NCBI RefSeq assembly: GCF_001580545.1 | Contig: NZ_LRBG01000035.1 | Location: forward strand, 1-64,000 | DNA length: 64,000 nt | Reading direction: 5' to 3' | Origin: Paraburkholderia monticola | Lineage (GTDB): Bacteria > Pseudomonadota > Gammaproteobacteria > Burkholderiales > Burkholderiaceae | In this document: positions 17,876 to 26,392 of the stretch, one piece after another | Layout: every line of letters begins with the position of its first letter | Position numbering within the stretch: position 1 is the first letter of the stretch | Notes under the pieces: generated by a model | Database searches by the model: none | Seen by the model: only the letters and a program-made list of their open reading frames with translations | What the model was told of the DNA's origin: nothing | Translations under genes and position numbers: made by a program

Positions 17876-18088
17876 TTGGACGTCGATCAGCACGAAGACT
17901 TTCCGCTCGCGAGCGTGTTGCTGCCCAAGGCGCTGCGCGCGCCTGTCGGTATTATCTACCAGGTCGTGCGCAGCGCGGCTGATATCGTCGAGGAAGGCGA
18001 CGGGTGCGTGGTGACGGCGCGCACCCTGACAATGCAACTATCCAGACGCGTCGGCGTGGCGGCGCGCTCCATCGAGGGTCATGCTTAA
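17876..18088 (+). pseudogene. hpnC: Degenerate N-terminal remnant of hpnC (hydroxysqualene synthase)
   Basis: From a TTG at 17876 the frame reads [16 protein letters not shown] and continues with [10 protein letters not shown], which aligns well with the start of HpnC/squalene-synthase-type enzymes (usually D-H-Y-E-N-F-P-V-A-S). The first catalytic motif, normally A-D-D-I-A-D-E-G-D, has become AADIVEEGD, so key aspartates are lost. After this point only 27 unrelated codons follow before the stop, whereas a full HpnC has about 280 residues. The stop overlaps the hpnB start (TAATG). It is therefore a truncated, inactive leftover at the position where hpnC sits in ancestral hopanoid operons. Confidence 0.7.
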
Positions 18089-19260
18089 TGGCGGTAGTCC
18101 TGTTCATTCTTTCGTGTGTTTCCCTGCTGATCTGGTGCGTGCTGCTATTCGCGCGCGGCGGCTTCTGGCGTGCGCGTCCCGCCGCGTCGCTCGCCATCGC
18201 GTCGCGCGACGCCTGGCCTGCCGTCGCGGCCGTCGTGCCGGCGCGCAATGAAGTCGATGTGATCGCCGAGGCGGTCACGTCGCTGCTCAAGCAGGACTAT
18301 CCGGGCGCGTTCCATGTGATCGTCGTCGACGATCACAGCACCGACGGCACCGCCGATGCCGCACGTGCCGCCGCGCTACAGCTGCAATGTCCGGAGCGGT
18401 TGACGGTGTTGAGCGCGAAGCCGCTGCCGCCGGGCTGGTCCGGCAAGGTATGGGCGCAGTCGCAAGGCATCGAGGCGGTGCGCACGCTCGATCTGTCCGC
18501 CGAATTCCTGTTGCTGACCGATGCCGACATCGGCCATCCCGTCGACGCGCTGACGCAACTCGTCGCTCGCGCGGATGCCGAAAAGCGCGACCTCGTCTCG
18601 CTGATGGTCAGGCTGCGTTGCGATTCGTTCTGGGAAAAAGCGCTGATCCCGGCGTTCGTGTTCTTCTTCGCGAAGCTGTATCCGTTCGCGTGGGTCAACA
18701 ATCCACGCAATCGCACCGCGGCCGCGGCGGGCGGCTGCATGCTGGTGCGCCGCGCGGCGCTCGAGGAAGCGGGCGGCATCGAGTCGATCCGCGCCGAACT
18801 GATCGACGATTGCAGCCTCGCCGCGCGCATCAAGCATCGCGGTAGCGGGCATCATCCGATCCGCCTCGACGTGGCGGCGAAGAGCGTGTCGCTGCGTCCT
18901 TACGATAGCTGGCGCGACATCTGGAACATGATCGCGCGCACCGCGTTCACGCAGCTGCGCTACTCGCCGTTGCTGCTCGCGGGCACGCTTCTCGGCATGG
19001 CGATCATCTACCTGTTGCCGCCGGTCGCGGCGTTGTTCCTCGGGCCGCTCGGCTGGCCGGCCTGGCTCGCGTGGGCGGCCATGGGCTGCGCGTATGCGCC
19101 GATGCTCGTCTACTACCGGCGCTCGCCGCTGTGGGCGCCGTTTCTGCCTCTCGTGGCGCTGTTTTATGTCGGCGCGACGTTCGCGTCGGCGGTGCGTTAC
19201 TGGCGAGGCAAGGGTGGGCAGTGGAAGGCGCGCGTGCAGGCGCCGGTGCAGGAGCGTTGA
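18088..19260 (+). CDS. hpnB: Hopene-associated glycosyltransferase HpnB
   Basis: This 390-residue family 2 glycosyltransferase has an N-terminal membrane segment (about 2-22). The catalytic domain carries PARNEVDVIAEAV, VVDDHSTDGT and the metal-binding LLTDADIGHP (DxD). At least two more membrane segments lie near 295-365. The acceptor is unknown, though HpnB is found with hopanoid genes in many species. The ATG overlaps the stop of the hpnC remnant, consistent with an ancestral hpnC-hpnB coupling. A terminator follows immediately. Confidence 0.85.
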   Translation: MAVVLFILSCVSLLIWCVLLFARGGFWRARPAASLAIASRDAWPAVAAVVPARNEVDVIAEAVTSLLKQDYPGAFHVIVVDDHSTDGTADAARAAALQLQCPERLTVLSAKPLPPGWSGKVWAQSQGIEAVRTLDLSAEFLLLTDADIGHPVDALTQLVARADAEKRDLVSLMVRLRCDSFWEKALIPAFVFFFAKLYPFAWVNNPRNRTAAAAGGCMLVRRAALEEAGGIESIRAELIDDCSLAARIKHRGSGHHPIRLDVAAKSVSLRPYDSWRDIWNMIARTAFTQLRYSPLLLAGTLLGMAIIYLLPPVAALFLGPLGWPAWLAWAAMGCAYAPMLVYYRRSPLWAPFLPLVALFYVGATFASAVRYWRGKGGQWKARVQAPVQER

Positions 19261-19263
19261 AAT

Positions 19264-19290
19264 AAAAAAGCGGCGTTACGCCGCTTTTTT
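19264..19290. terminator. Bidirectional terminator after hpnB
   Basis: AAAAAAGCGGCG (19264-19275), a TTA loop and CGCCGCTTTTTT (19279-19290) form a perfect 12-bp stem with A and T tracts, serving hpnB and the converging minus-strand gene. Confidence 0.92.
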
Positions 19291-19294
19291 TACA

Positions 19295-19861
19295 TCACGC
19301 GTTCGTCAGCATCATGTACATCTGGATCACGACGTCCGGCGAGAACGTGAACGGCACCCAGCCGTGGCCGGTGTGACGCATCACCAGCAGACGATCGCCG
19401 TTCGACTGCTTCTGCACGGCCATCATCGGATTCTTCGTCGAGACGAATTGCCAGCCCGGCGGAATGCCCTGCGGCTGCTCCGGCGTCATCGACGCACGCG
19501 CATTCGACAATTCCTCGACCAGCCGGCTGATCTGATCCGGGCGCAGCACGACGGTCTGATTGCCGATCGTCATCGTGATTTCGTCGCGCGTGGGGCGGTT
19601 GATTTCGAGCGTCGGCTGGATTTGCGGGGCCGGCGCCTCGTCCGCTTCGCTGGGCGCGGGCTCTTGCGCTGCCGCTTGAGTCGTTTGTGTCGTTTGTGCC
19701 GCGTCTGCCGATACATCGTGCGCGGCAGGCTCCGACGCCGCGGGCGATGCCGTCGCGTCAGTGTTTGTCTCGGGAGTGTTCTCGGCCTGCGTGGCCACGA
19801 CAGCCTGAATGAGCTGATCGACGCCCGTTTCGAGCGCGCCGAGCTGTTCGTGAAGGTTCAT
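19295..19861 (-). CDS. Conserved hypothetical protein with acidic Ala/Thr-rich linker
   Basis: I do not recognise this 188-residue protein. The N-terminal 30 residues (MNLHEQLGALETGVDQLIQAV) look helical. A low-complexity linker rich in Ala, Thr, Glu and Gln spans about 25-82. The C-terminal half (LEINRPTRDEITMTIGNQTVVLRPDQISRL to the end) is more ordered and probably the functional domain. There is no signal peptide or membrane segment. It lies downstream of hpnA on the same strand with about 100 bases between, and could be co-transcribed. The start at 19861 was chosen over an upstream 27-codon extension that is basic and unconserved-looking. Confidence 0.65.
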   Translation of the reverse strand: MNLHEQLGALETGVDQLIQAVVATQAENTPETNTDATASPAASEPAAHDVSADAAQTTQTTQAAAQEPAPSEADEAPAPQIQPTLEINRPTRDEITMTIGNQTVVLRPDQISRLVEELSNARASMTPEQPQGIPPGWQFVSTKNPMMAVQKQSNGDRLLVMRHTGHGWVPFTFSPDVVIQMYMMLTNA

Positions 19862-19960
19862 GCGAGGTTTCTCTGATAGGACCCGCGATTTTACCTGCTG
19901 CGCGAGGCCTTTGACCCGTCGCGGGCGCGGGACTTGTAACAAAATGCTTACGGCCGCGCT

Positions 19961-20971
19961 TCAGCTCTTCAGATAGCCTGCCTGCCGGAACCATTCGAGC
20001 GCATCGGCGAGACCCTCGCGATAAGGACGCGCGCGATATCCCAACTCGCGCTCCGCCTTCGCCGACGTGAAATACATCTTGTTCTTCGACATCTTCAGCC
20101 CGTCGACGGTGACGAACGGTTCGCGCTTCGTGAACTTCGCGACTGCTTCGGCGCCCATCGCGAGGGGATACAGCGGCCAGCGCGGCAGGCTCAGCGTCGG
20201 GGCCTTGCGGCCGGTCAGCGCGGCGATATCGGCGAGCATCTGCTGCAGCGGCAGATTTTCGCCGCCGAGGATATAGCGCTCGCCGATCTTGCCGCGTTCG
20301 AGCGCGAGGAAATGGCCGGCGGCGACGTCGTCGACGTGCACGAGGTTCAGCCCCGTATCGACGAAGGCCGGGATCTTGCCGAGCGCGGCTTCGACGATGA
20401 TGCGCCCGGTCGGCGTCGGCTTCACATCGCGCGGGCCGATCGGGGTCGACGGATTGACGATCACCGCGGGCAGGCCGTCCTCGGCGATCATGCGCTCGAC
20501 CGCGCGCTCGGCGAGCACCTTGCTGCGCTTGTAGACGCCGATCGCCTGGTCGGCGCGAAGCGGCGAGGTTTCGTCGGCGGACTGGCCGGAACTGGTCACC
20601 TTCAGCGTCGCGACGCTGCTCGTGTACACGATACGTTCGACGCCTTCCTTCAGCGCCGCGCGCATCGTCGCCTCGGTGCCTTCCAGATTCGCGCGCTCGA
20701 TCTCGCCAGGGTCCGGCGCCCACAACCGATAATCGGCGGCCACGTGCAGCAGATAGCGCACGCCGGAGAGCGCGTTGCGCATCGACGCTTCGTCGCGCAT
20801 GTCGCCGACGACGATTTCCGCATCGAGCGACTCGACGTTCTGGCGCGGACTCGTCGCGCGCACCAGCACGCGCACGCGGAAGCCCTTGCTCTGCGCAATG
20901 CGCGCCACCGACGAGCCGAGGAAGCCGGACGCGCCGGTCACGAGCACGAGATCGCGATTCTGTTCGGTCAT
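19961..20971 (-). CDS. hpnA: Hopanoid-associated sugar epimerase HpnA
   Basis: This 336-residue protein is an extended short-chain dehydrogenase/NAD-dependent epimerase. The Rossmann motif is TGASGFLGSSV (about 13-23). The catalytic triad region is SSVATL with YKRSK (Y-x3-K). The family HpnA co-occurs with hopanoid biosynthesis; its exact sugar substrate is not established. It lies at the edge of the hopanoid region on the minus strand, with an acylphosphatase divergent to it. A NAD(P)-dependent reductase role cannot be excluded. Confidence 0.85.
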   Translation of the reverse strand: MTEQNRDLVLVTGASGFLGSSVARIAQSKGFRVRVLVRATSPRQNVESLDAEIVVGDMRDEASMRNALSGVRYLLHVAADYRLWAPDPGEIERANLEGTEATMRAALKEGVERIVYTSSVATLKVTSSGQSADETSPLRADQAIGVYKRSKVLAERAVERMIAEDGLPAVIVNPSTPIGPRDVKPTPTGRIIVEAALGKIPAFVDTGLNLVHVDDVAAGHFLALERGKIGERYILGGENLPLQQMLADIAALTGRKAPTLSLPRWPLYPLAMGAEAVAKFTKREPFVTVDGLKMSKNKMYFTSAKAERELGYRARPYREGLADALEWFRQAGYLKS

Positions 20972-21109
20972 TCTGAGTCCATCTCCTGCATGAAGGTCGA
21001 CGGATTGTACGTGGCACGCGCGACGGATGGGCGCCGTCGAGCACGCTCGCCGCGACGCGACTAGAATGCCGGCTTGAAAGACTGTCAGGCATCAAGAGGA
21101 GGTAGTGGC

Positions 21110-21403
21110 ATGGCCCCGGATCTGGACGAACGGATCGAAACGTATTACGCGCGGGTGCGCGGCACCGTGCAGGGCGTCGGCTTTCGGCTCGCGACAGTGC
21201 GTCAGGCGCACGCGCTAGGCATCAAGGGATGGGTCGCGAATGTCGACGATGGCTCCGTCGAGGCGATGTTGCAGGGACCGGCCAATCAGATCGACCGGAT
21301 GCTGTCGTGGCTGCGGCACGGACCGCCGGCGGCGCGCGTGACCGAGGTGAGTGGCGAGGAACGCGTGACGGACAAACGTTACGAGCGGTTCGAGCAGCAT
21401 TGA
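21110..21403 (+). CDS. acyP: Acylphosphatase
   Basis: This 97-residue protein fits acylphosphatase, which hydrolyses acyl phosphates. The catalytic Arg lies in GTVQGVGFRLAT and the catalytic Asn in GWVANVDDGSVEA, both intact. The ATG at 21110 has AGAGGAGG 7-14 bases upstream, so it is preferred over the frame start at 21074. It is a single gene followed by a hairpin terminator. Confidence 0.92.
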   Translation: MAPDLDERIETYYARVRGTVQGVGFRLATVRQAHALGIKGWVANVDDGSVEAMLQGPANQIDRMLSWLRHGPPAARVTEVSGEERVTDKRYERFEQH

Positions 21404-21421
21404 GCTTGAGCTGCGCAGGTA

Positions 21422-21443
21422 AAAAAGCGGCGCGCCGCTTTTT
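21422..21443. terminator. Bidirectional terminator between acyP and egtD
   Basis: AAAAAGCGG and CCGCTTTTT arms with a CGCG loop form a symmetric hairpin between two converging genes. Confidence 0.8.
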
Positions 21444-21488
21444 CGTTCGAGTCGTAGTTGCGCTGGTTTGCCGGGTCGTCACCGCCGC

Positions 21489-22472
21489 TTAGCGCGCCAG
21501 CAGCAAACTCTCCGCGAATCCCCACTCATCCTCGATCCATTGATGGCTGCACACGAAGCCGGCGTCATCGGCGATCGCGGGCAATTCTTCCGCGCGATAC
21601 TTGTGGCTGCTTTCGGTCCAGATCGTCTCGCCCGCCTTCAGCGACACCGTCAGCTTCGCGGCACGAACGTGCGCCGTGATATCGCGCTTCGCGCGCAGGT
21701 GCATCTCGATGCTGCGCGCGTCCGGATTGAAGCGCGCGACGTGCTCGAACGCCTCGAGCGGGAAGTCGCCGTCGAGCTCGCGGTTGATTCGCGCGAGCAG
21801 GTTCAGGTTGAACGATGCGGTCACGCCGACGGCGTCGTCGTAGGCGGCAACCAGCATCGGCGTCGGCTTGATCAGGTCGGTGCCGAGCAGCAGCGCATCG
21901 CCCGGCGCGAGCATGTTGCGGATGTCGCGCAGAAAGCGCGTCGCCGCGAGCCGGCCGAAGTTGCCGATCGTGCTGCCGAGAAACAGCACGAGTAGCCGGT
22001 CGCCCGGCGCGCGCTGGCGGCTCACTTCGGCGAGGCCGGCCAGATAGTCGCGCTCATAACCGACGATCGAAATCCGCTCGATGTCGCCGAGTTCGCGCCG
22101 GCACAACTGCAACGCACTGCGCGAAATTTCAATCGGGCAGTACGAAGTAGGGCGCTTTTTACACAGCGCTTCGAGAATGCGCCGTGTTTTACGGCCGCTG
22201 CCGCTGCCGAGTTCGGCGACCGTCACGTCATGCGGCAAATGCTCGACGATATCGGCCGCGTGCTTCGTGAGCAGCCGCTCCTCGGCGCGCGTGACACCGT
22301 ATTCGGGCAATACGGTAATCACTTCAAAAAGTGCGGAGCCGACTTCATCGTACAGATATTTCGACGGCAGCTCTTTCTGCGGCGAGTGGGTGAGGCCGGC
22401 GTACACCTCGGCGGCGAAGGCGCGGCGTAGTTCGGAAGGCGAGTTGCTAAGCGATAGGGCTGGCTGGGTCAT
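21489..22472 (-). CDS. egtD: EgtD-like L-histidine N-alpha-methyltransferase
   Basis: This 327-residue SAM-dependent methyltransferase matches EgtD, which trimethylates histidine to hercynine in ergothioneine biosynthesis. The N-terminal PKELPSKYLYDEVGSALFE-type segment is visible (here QKELPSKYLYDE), with the SAM-binding motif VAELGSGSGRKTR and the GSTIGNF motif typical of the family. The C-terminal EMHLRAKRD and WTESSHKY segments, which form the histidine pocket in the family, are present. The start at 22472 gives MTQPALSLS; the open frame extends 98 codons upstream without family signal. The usual partner egtB is not adjacent on either side. Confidence 0.85.
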   Translation of the reverse strand: MTQPALSLSNSPSELRRAFAAEVYAGLTHSPQKELPSKYLYDEVGSALFEVITVLPEYGVTRAEERLLTKHAADIVEHLPHDVTVAELGSGSGRKTRRILEALCKKRPTSYCPIEISRSALQLCRRELGDIERISIVGYERDYLAGLAEVSRQRAPGDRLLVLFLGSTIGNFGRLAATRFLRDIRNMLAPGDALLLGTDLIKPTPMLVAAYDDAVGVTASFNLNLLARINRELDGDFPLEAFEHVARFNPDARSIEMHLRAKRDITAHVRAAKLTVSLKAGETIWTESSHKYRAEELPAIADDAGFVCSHQWIEDEWGFAESLLLAR

Positions 22473-23035
22473 GCTGGCTCCAGTAGTCACATTCGATGAG
22501 CGGGATTGCTGCCGGGTGGTGGCATGCGCGATAAAACGCGGTTGGGGCATGCCGTGGGCGAGATGCGCGGGCGTCGGTTCGTATTGGACTCCAAGACTAC
22601 GCTCAGAGCTGCATTCGCCGACCCGGCTCGTGGGTGCTGCTCGTTTCGTGCCACTGTGGTTATCACTCGCGCGGGCAACGCGGCCACAGCGTGCAAAACT
22701 TCGTAGCAAGATTCGCGCGCGAGGCGATGACGAACCGGAGTGGCATTCGTTGGCCGCGGCGCGCAAAGTTATGTTCTAGTGCATCGACGCGCAATGCGCA
22801 CGACTAATTGCAGCCGATTGACGGAAAAGCGCAGGCCCGTTATTAGCGCGAACAGGCCCTAGCCCGTCTAGAATGCCCGTTTCTCACCATCTTTGCTGCC
22901 GCTCCAGACCAACAAAGCAGCGTCGGCCGCGTTGCCCGCCTGCCCACGAGACATCAGATTCATGACCAGCACCCACGCCGCGCGCCTCGATCGCGCGCCG
23001 CAAGCCCTCGCGCCACACCGAGCCTGGACCGCGCG
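22473..23035. other. Intergenic region with a candidate promoter for the RarD-like gene
   Basis: This 563-base region holds no gene I can support and no egtB remnant. TTGACG (22818-22823) and TATTAG (22841-22846), 17 bases apart, are the best promoter candidate on the plus strand. The open frames crossing it are composition artefacts. Confidence 0.4.
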
Positions 23036-23947
23036 ATGAACCACAACGACTTCAGGCGCGGCATCGCATTGGCGGTCGGCGCGTCGGCGATGTTCGCATT
23101 ACTGTCCGCTTACGCGACGCTGCTCAAACCGCTCTCGGGGCTCGACATCTTCGCGTGGCGCATCGTCTGGACCGTGCCCGGCGCGCTGCTGCTCGTCGCG
23201 GTGCGCAAGCGTCTGCCGATTCTGCGCGCGCTCGTTGTCCAAATGATGACGCAGCCCTTGCTCGCCGCCGCGATGATCGTGGCCGCGGGCTTGCTCGGCC
23301 TGCAGCTATGGTTGTTTTTGTGGGCGCCGCTGCATGGGCGCATGCTCGAAGTGTCGCTCGGCTATTTCCTGCTGCCGCTCGTCATGGTGCTGGTCGGGCG
23401 CTTCCACTATCACGAGCGGCTCGACGGGTTGCAGTGGCTCGCGGTCGCGTGCGCGGCGCTCGGCGTCGGTCACGAACTGTGGGCGACGGGCGCGTTTTCG
23501 TGGCCGACCCTCGTCGTCGCGCTCGGCTATCCGCCTTATTTCGTGCTGCGTCGTCGGATCAATCAGGATTCGCTCGCGATGTTCACCGTCGAAATGGCGT
23601 TGCTGCTGCCGGTGGCCGTCGTGTGCATTCTCGCTGGCGGCTCGCTGCAAGCGATCGCCGGCCGCACCGAAGCCGGCCGCGCCGAAATGTGGTGGTTGCT
23701 GTTGCCCGGCCTCGGCGCGTTGAGCACGCTCGCGCTCGCTTCGTATCTGAAGGCGAGCCGCATGTTGCCGGTCGCACTGTTCGGGATTCTCGGCTACGTC
23801 GAGCCGGTGCTGCTCGTGTTCGTGTCGATCACGCTGCTGCGCGAATCGCTGAGCGCCGGGCAACTCGCGACCTATGTGCCGATCTGGATCGCCGTTGCGC
23901 TCACCGCGCTGCACAGCGTGCGCTTCGTTCGGTTCGCGTCGAATTGA
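23036..23947 (+). CDS. rarD: RarD/EamA-family inner-membrane transporter
   Basis: This 303-residue protein has about ten hydrophobic segments in two halves, as in EamA/DMT permeases. The start (RRGIALAVGASAMFALLSAYATLLKPLSGLDIFAWRI) is typical of RarD proteins, and the second half ends with a VEPVLLVFVSITLLRE segment characteristic of the family. RarD was linked to chloramphenicol sensitivity in Pseudomonas, but its substrate is not firmly known. It is monocistronic here and converges on an Mpo1-like gene. Confidence 0.85.
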   Translation: MNHNDFRRGIALAVGASAMFALLSAYATLLKPLSGLDIFAWRIVWTVPGALLLVAVRKRLPILRALVVQMMTQPLLAAAMIVAAGLLGLQLWLFLWAPLHGRMLEVSLGYFLLPLVMVLVGRFHYHERLDGLQWLAVACAALGVGHELWATGAFSWPTLVVALGYPPYFVLRRRINQDSLAMFTVEMALLLPVAVVCILAGGSLQAIAGRTEAGRAEMWWLLLPGLGALSTLALASYLKASRMLPVALFGILGYVEPVLLVFVSITLLRESLSAGQLATYVPIWIAVALTALHSVRFVRFASN

Positions 23948-23961
23948 GCGGCGGCGCGCGT

Positions 23962-24501
23962 TCAGCGATGCGCTTCGGCGCGCTGCGGATTGATGCGCGT
24001 CGGGCCCACTTGCGCGTCGATCGCATCGCGCAGCTCGGGTCGCCAGCCGACGCCGAATAGCGCTTCGGCCAGCACGAACAACGGGCCGATCAGCAGGCCG
24101 ACCACGTCGTCGACGAATGCCGGCTTGCGATGTTCGTACGCGACGTGACCGACGAACTGGAACACCCAGCCGATCACGAAGAGGCCAATGCCGGTGGCGA
24201 GCCACACGAGCGTCGTTTGCGCGGCGATCCACTCGCCGAACGCAAGACATAGCGCCGAGACGCATGCCATCGTCACGCCGAGCGGCACGTCGAGCGCGAG
24301 GTAGTAGACGGTCGCTGCGACGAACAACAGCCACGCTGGCGACAACGTGACCGGAAACATCCCGGCGCCAAACGATGGGCGGCTCAGCAACACCGCCAGC
24401 GCGAGCACGATCATCGGAATGCCGACGAAGTGCGTGGCGATATTGCGCCGGTCGCGATGGTAGGCCGCGTATTGCGTCAATTGCTGCGTCAGCGTTCTCA
24501 T
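23962..24501 (-). CDS. Mpo1-like (DUF962/YGL010w) membrane protein
   Basis: This 179-residue protein has four or so membrane segments and the two His-rich motifs of the Mpo1 family: NIATHFVGIP near the N-terminus and FVGHVAYEHRKPAF near 115-130. Yeast Mpo1 is an Fe(II) dioxygenase for 2-hydroxy fatty acids, so oxidation of a hydroxylated lipid chain is a reasonable guess. The ATG at 24501 follows a TTG at 24504; both are possible starts behind the same GGAG. The neighbours do not suggest a pathway. Confidence 0.8.
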   Translation of the reverse strand: MRTLTQQLTQYAAYHRDRRNIATHFVGIPMIVLALAVLLSRPSFGAGMFPVTLSPAWLLFVAATVYYLALDVPLGVTMACVSALCLAFGEWIAAQTTLVWLATGIGLFVIGWVFQFVGHVAYEHRKPAFVDDVVGLLIGPLFVLAEALFGVGWRPELRDAIDAQVGPTRINPQRAEAHR

Positions 24502-24601
24502 CAATGCCGCTCCTGTGTCAAAGTCAGCATAATCGCGGCCAGCGGATTTTCAAACCATCGGGTAGCCGACAATCAGCGAGGATTGCCCACGGATACCGTC
24601 C

Positions 24602-25309
24602 ATGACAGAGCGTTTTTCATCGAATGAGCTTGCCGTGCTGCTCGAACGCAGCGCGTGGTTTCGCGCGGCGCCGGCCGATCTGAGGAGGCAGTTGCTGGAC
24701 GCGGGGCGCATCGAAAGTCTCGCGGCCGGTCAGCGGTTGTTCACACGCGGCGATGCCGACGACGGCCTCTATTGTGTGCTGGACGGACTGATCAGAATCG
24801 GCGCGGCGAGTTCGACGGGCAAGGAAGCGTTGCTCGCGGTGATCGAGCCGGTCAACTGGTTCGGCGAGATCGCGCTGTTCGACAACCGTTCGCGAACCCA
24901 CGACGCCTATGCCGAACGCGATTGCGCGCTGTTTCATGTGCCGCGCGCGGCGCTCGCCGCGTTGCTCGAGCGCACGCCGGCCCACTGGCATGCGTTCGGC
25001 CTGCTGCTCGCGCACAAGCTGCGCCTCGCGTTCGAGGCGATCGAGGAAACCGCGCTGCTGCCCGCCGCGCCACGTGTCGCACGGCGCCTGTTGCTGATGG
25101 CGGGCAGCTATGGCGAACCCGGCGCATTGCGCAGCGTGCTGAAGGTCCCGCAGGAAGATCTCGCGATGATGCTCGCGTTGTCGCGACAGACGATCAACCA
25201 GGTGCTCAAGCACTTCGAGACGCAGGGCGCGTTGAAGCTGCGTTATGCGGAGATCGAAATCGTCGATGCGGACAAGCTGCGCGAACAGGCTCTCGTCGAG
25301 CGCGCTTAA
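24602..25309 (+). CDS. Crp/Fnr-family transcriptional regulator
   Basis: This 235-residue protein has an N-terminal cyclic-nucleotide-binding-like beta-roll (about 15-130; GDADDGLYCVLDGLIRIG and WFGEIALFD) and a C-terminal winged helix (about 150-225; VPQEDLAMMLALSRQTINQVLKHFE). The four-cysteine cluster of Fnr is absent. The FGE-x2-LF motif resembles the phosphate-binding cassette, but the Arg-Ser/Thr pair for cAMP is not clear, so the effector is unknown. Its stop overlaps the stop of the converging gene by 4 bases. Confidence 0.85.
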   Translation: MTERFSSNELAVLLERSAWFRAAPADLRRQLLDAGRIESLAAGQRLFTRGDADDGLYCVLDGLIRIGAASSTGKEALLAVIEPVNWFGEIALFDNRSRTHDAYAERDCALFHVPRAALAALLERTPAHWHAFGLLLAHKLRLAFEAIEETALLPAAPRVARRLLLMAGSYGEPGALRSVLKVPQEDLAMMLALSRQTINQVLKHFETQGALKLRYAEIEIVDADKLREQALVERA

Positions 25310-25623
25310 GGCGCGCTTGCGTGGCTGACGCGGCGTTTCAGCGGGCCGATCGTCGCGAGCGGCAACGTGCTGAGCAGGGTGTGCAACGTGAAGTCGAGAT
25401 CTTCGCGCGCGATGTCGAGTTGCACGCGGTCTTCCTCTCGCCCGGCTTCCGTGTTGACGACATAGACGCCGAGCGGCGAGTGAAGCAGTGCGCGCAACTG
25501 GGCGTGCGGCAGCGTCACGAGCAGAAGCGCGCGCGCCGATGGAAACGGAATGACGTTGTTGCGTTGAGCGTGATTGCTGGCCGGTTGCGGTGAAAGCTTG
25601 TCGAGCGATTGCGTGAGAGCCAT
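25306..25623 (-). CDS. Hypothetical protein
   Basis: I do not recognise this 105-residue protein. It has no signal peptide or membrane segment. The middle (ARALLLVTLPHAQLRALLHSPLGVYVV) looks like a short alpha/beta unit, and the C-terminus is helical. The ATG at 25623 was chosen over upstream starts because conserved-looking sequence begins there. It converges with the Crp/Fnr gene and shares its final bases. Confidence 0.5.
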   Translation of the reverse strand: MALTQSLDKLSPQPASNHAQRNNVIPFPSARALLLVTLPHAQLRALLHSPLGVYVVNTEAGREEDRVQLDIAREDLDFTLHTLLSTLPLATIGPLKRRVSHASAP

Positions 25624-25753
25624 GTGATGTGGCGTTCGTGTGACGCGATGGTGAATTGGAACGATTCCAGAGTAAACGCAGGCGAGTAAAGACGGTGCAA
25701 AAATTCGCCTGGCTGTCGACAAAAAGATACGACAGGAAAGTACTTGCCGCGCA

Positions 25754-25781
25754 GAAAAAAAGGCGAGTCATTCGACTCGCC
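25754..25781 (-). terminator. Rho-independent terminator for the Ala/Lys-rich secreted protein gene
   Basis: GGCGAGTC (25762-25769) and GACTCGCC (25774-25781) form an 8-bp stem with a 4-base loop; read on the minus strand it is followed by eight Ts (25761-25754). Confidence 0.88.
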
Positions 25782-25866
25782 CCTCCCGAACGACACGTCC
25801 CGGCTTCGATCAACTTCTATTTGAACAGCACCTGCATGGCCGGTTAGCGCCGGAACCGATCACGTG

Positions 25867-26244
25867 TTATTGCGTTTTGGTCGTGTCGGTTTGTGCGCCG
25901 TCGGCTTTCGCCGGGCTCGTGCTGGCCTCCTTCGCGCTCTCCGTTTTAGACTTAGCGGCGCTCGTTTCGACGGCGTTTTTGCTAGTGGACTTGTGGGTCT
26001 TCTTCGTATGGGCGGCAGTCTTCTTCACGTGCTTTTGCGTTGCCGCTTCGGCAGGCGCTTTCGCCGTGGTCGCGCTATCGGTCGACGCGCCGGCTTGTAC
26101 CGCGGTGCTCGCCTTCAGATTCGCCTGACCGGCGCCCGGCACCTGCGTGGCTTGCGCCGGTTGTGTGGCGGCCGGTGCGGCCGTCTGGGCAAATGCGGTC
26201 GATACGAGCAGTGCGGAAGCAACAGCGGCGAAAAGCGTCTTCAT
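25867..26244 (-). CDS. Secreted Ala/Thr/Lys-rich low-complexity protein
   Basis: This 125-residue protein begins with a signal peptide (MKTLFAAVASALLVSTAFA, cleavage near residue 19). The mature part is low complexity: an Ala/Gln/Thr-rich first half, then a Lys/His/Ser/Thr-rich basic stretch around 70-95, and an Ala/Lys/Thr tail. No enzyme motif is visible. The composition of the basic part resembles histone-H1-like tails, but with a signal peptide it would be periplasmic. It has its own terminator downstream. Function unknown. Confidence 0.7.
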   Translation of the reverse strand: MKTLFAAVASALLVSTAFAQTAAPAATQPAQATQVPGAGQANLKASTAVQAGASTDSATTAKAPAEAATQKHVKKTAAHTKKTHKSTSKNAVETSAAKSKTESAKEASTSPAKADGAQTDTTKTQ

Positions 26245-26392
26245 GGTGTGACTCCTGGTTGAATCGGTGGATTCGTTTATCGCGGCTGAATCATTTCAGC
26301 GCTGCCGGTTTAACGTAGGGCGGATTACAGGAGTTGACGCTGCGCTGGTGACAAAACGTAAGTAGTGCGTCAGCGCGGATACATGTCGCGAT

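Noticed and set aside
22473-22766. 98-codon N-terminal extension of the EgtD-like protein, perhaps an egtB remnant
   Set aside because: No EgtB motif is visible and composition is random-like; EgtD starts at 22472.
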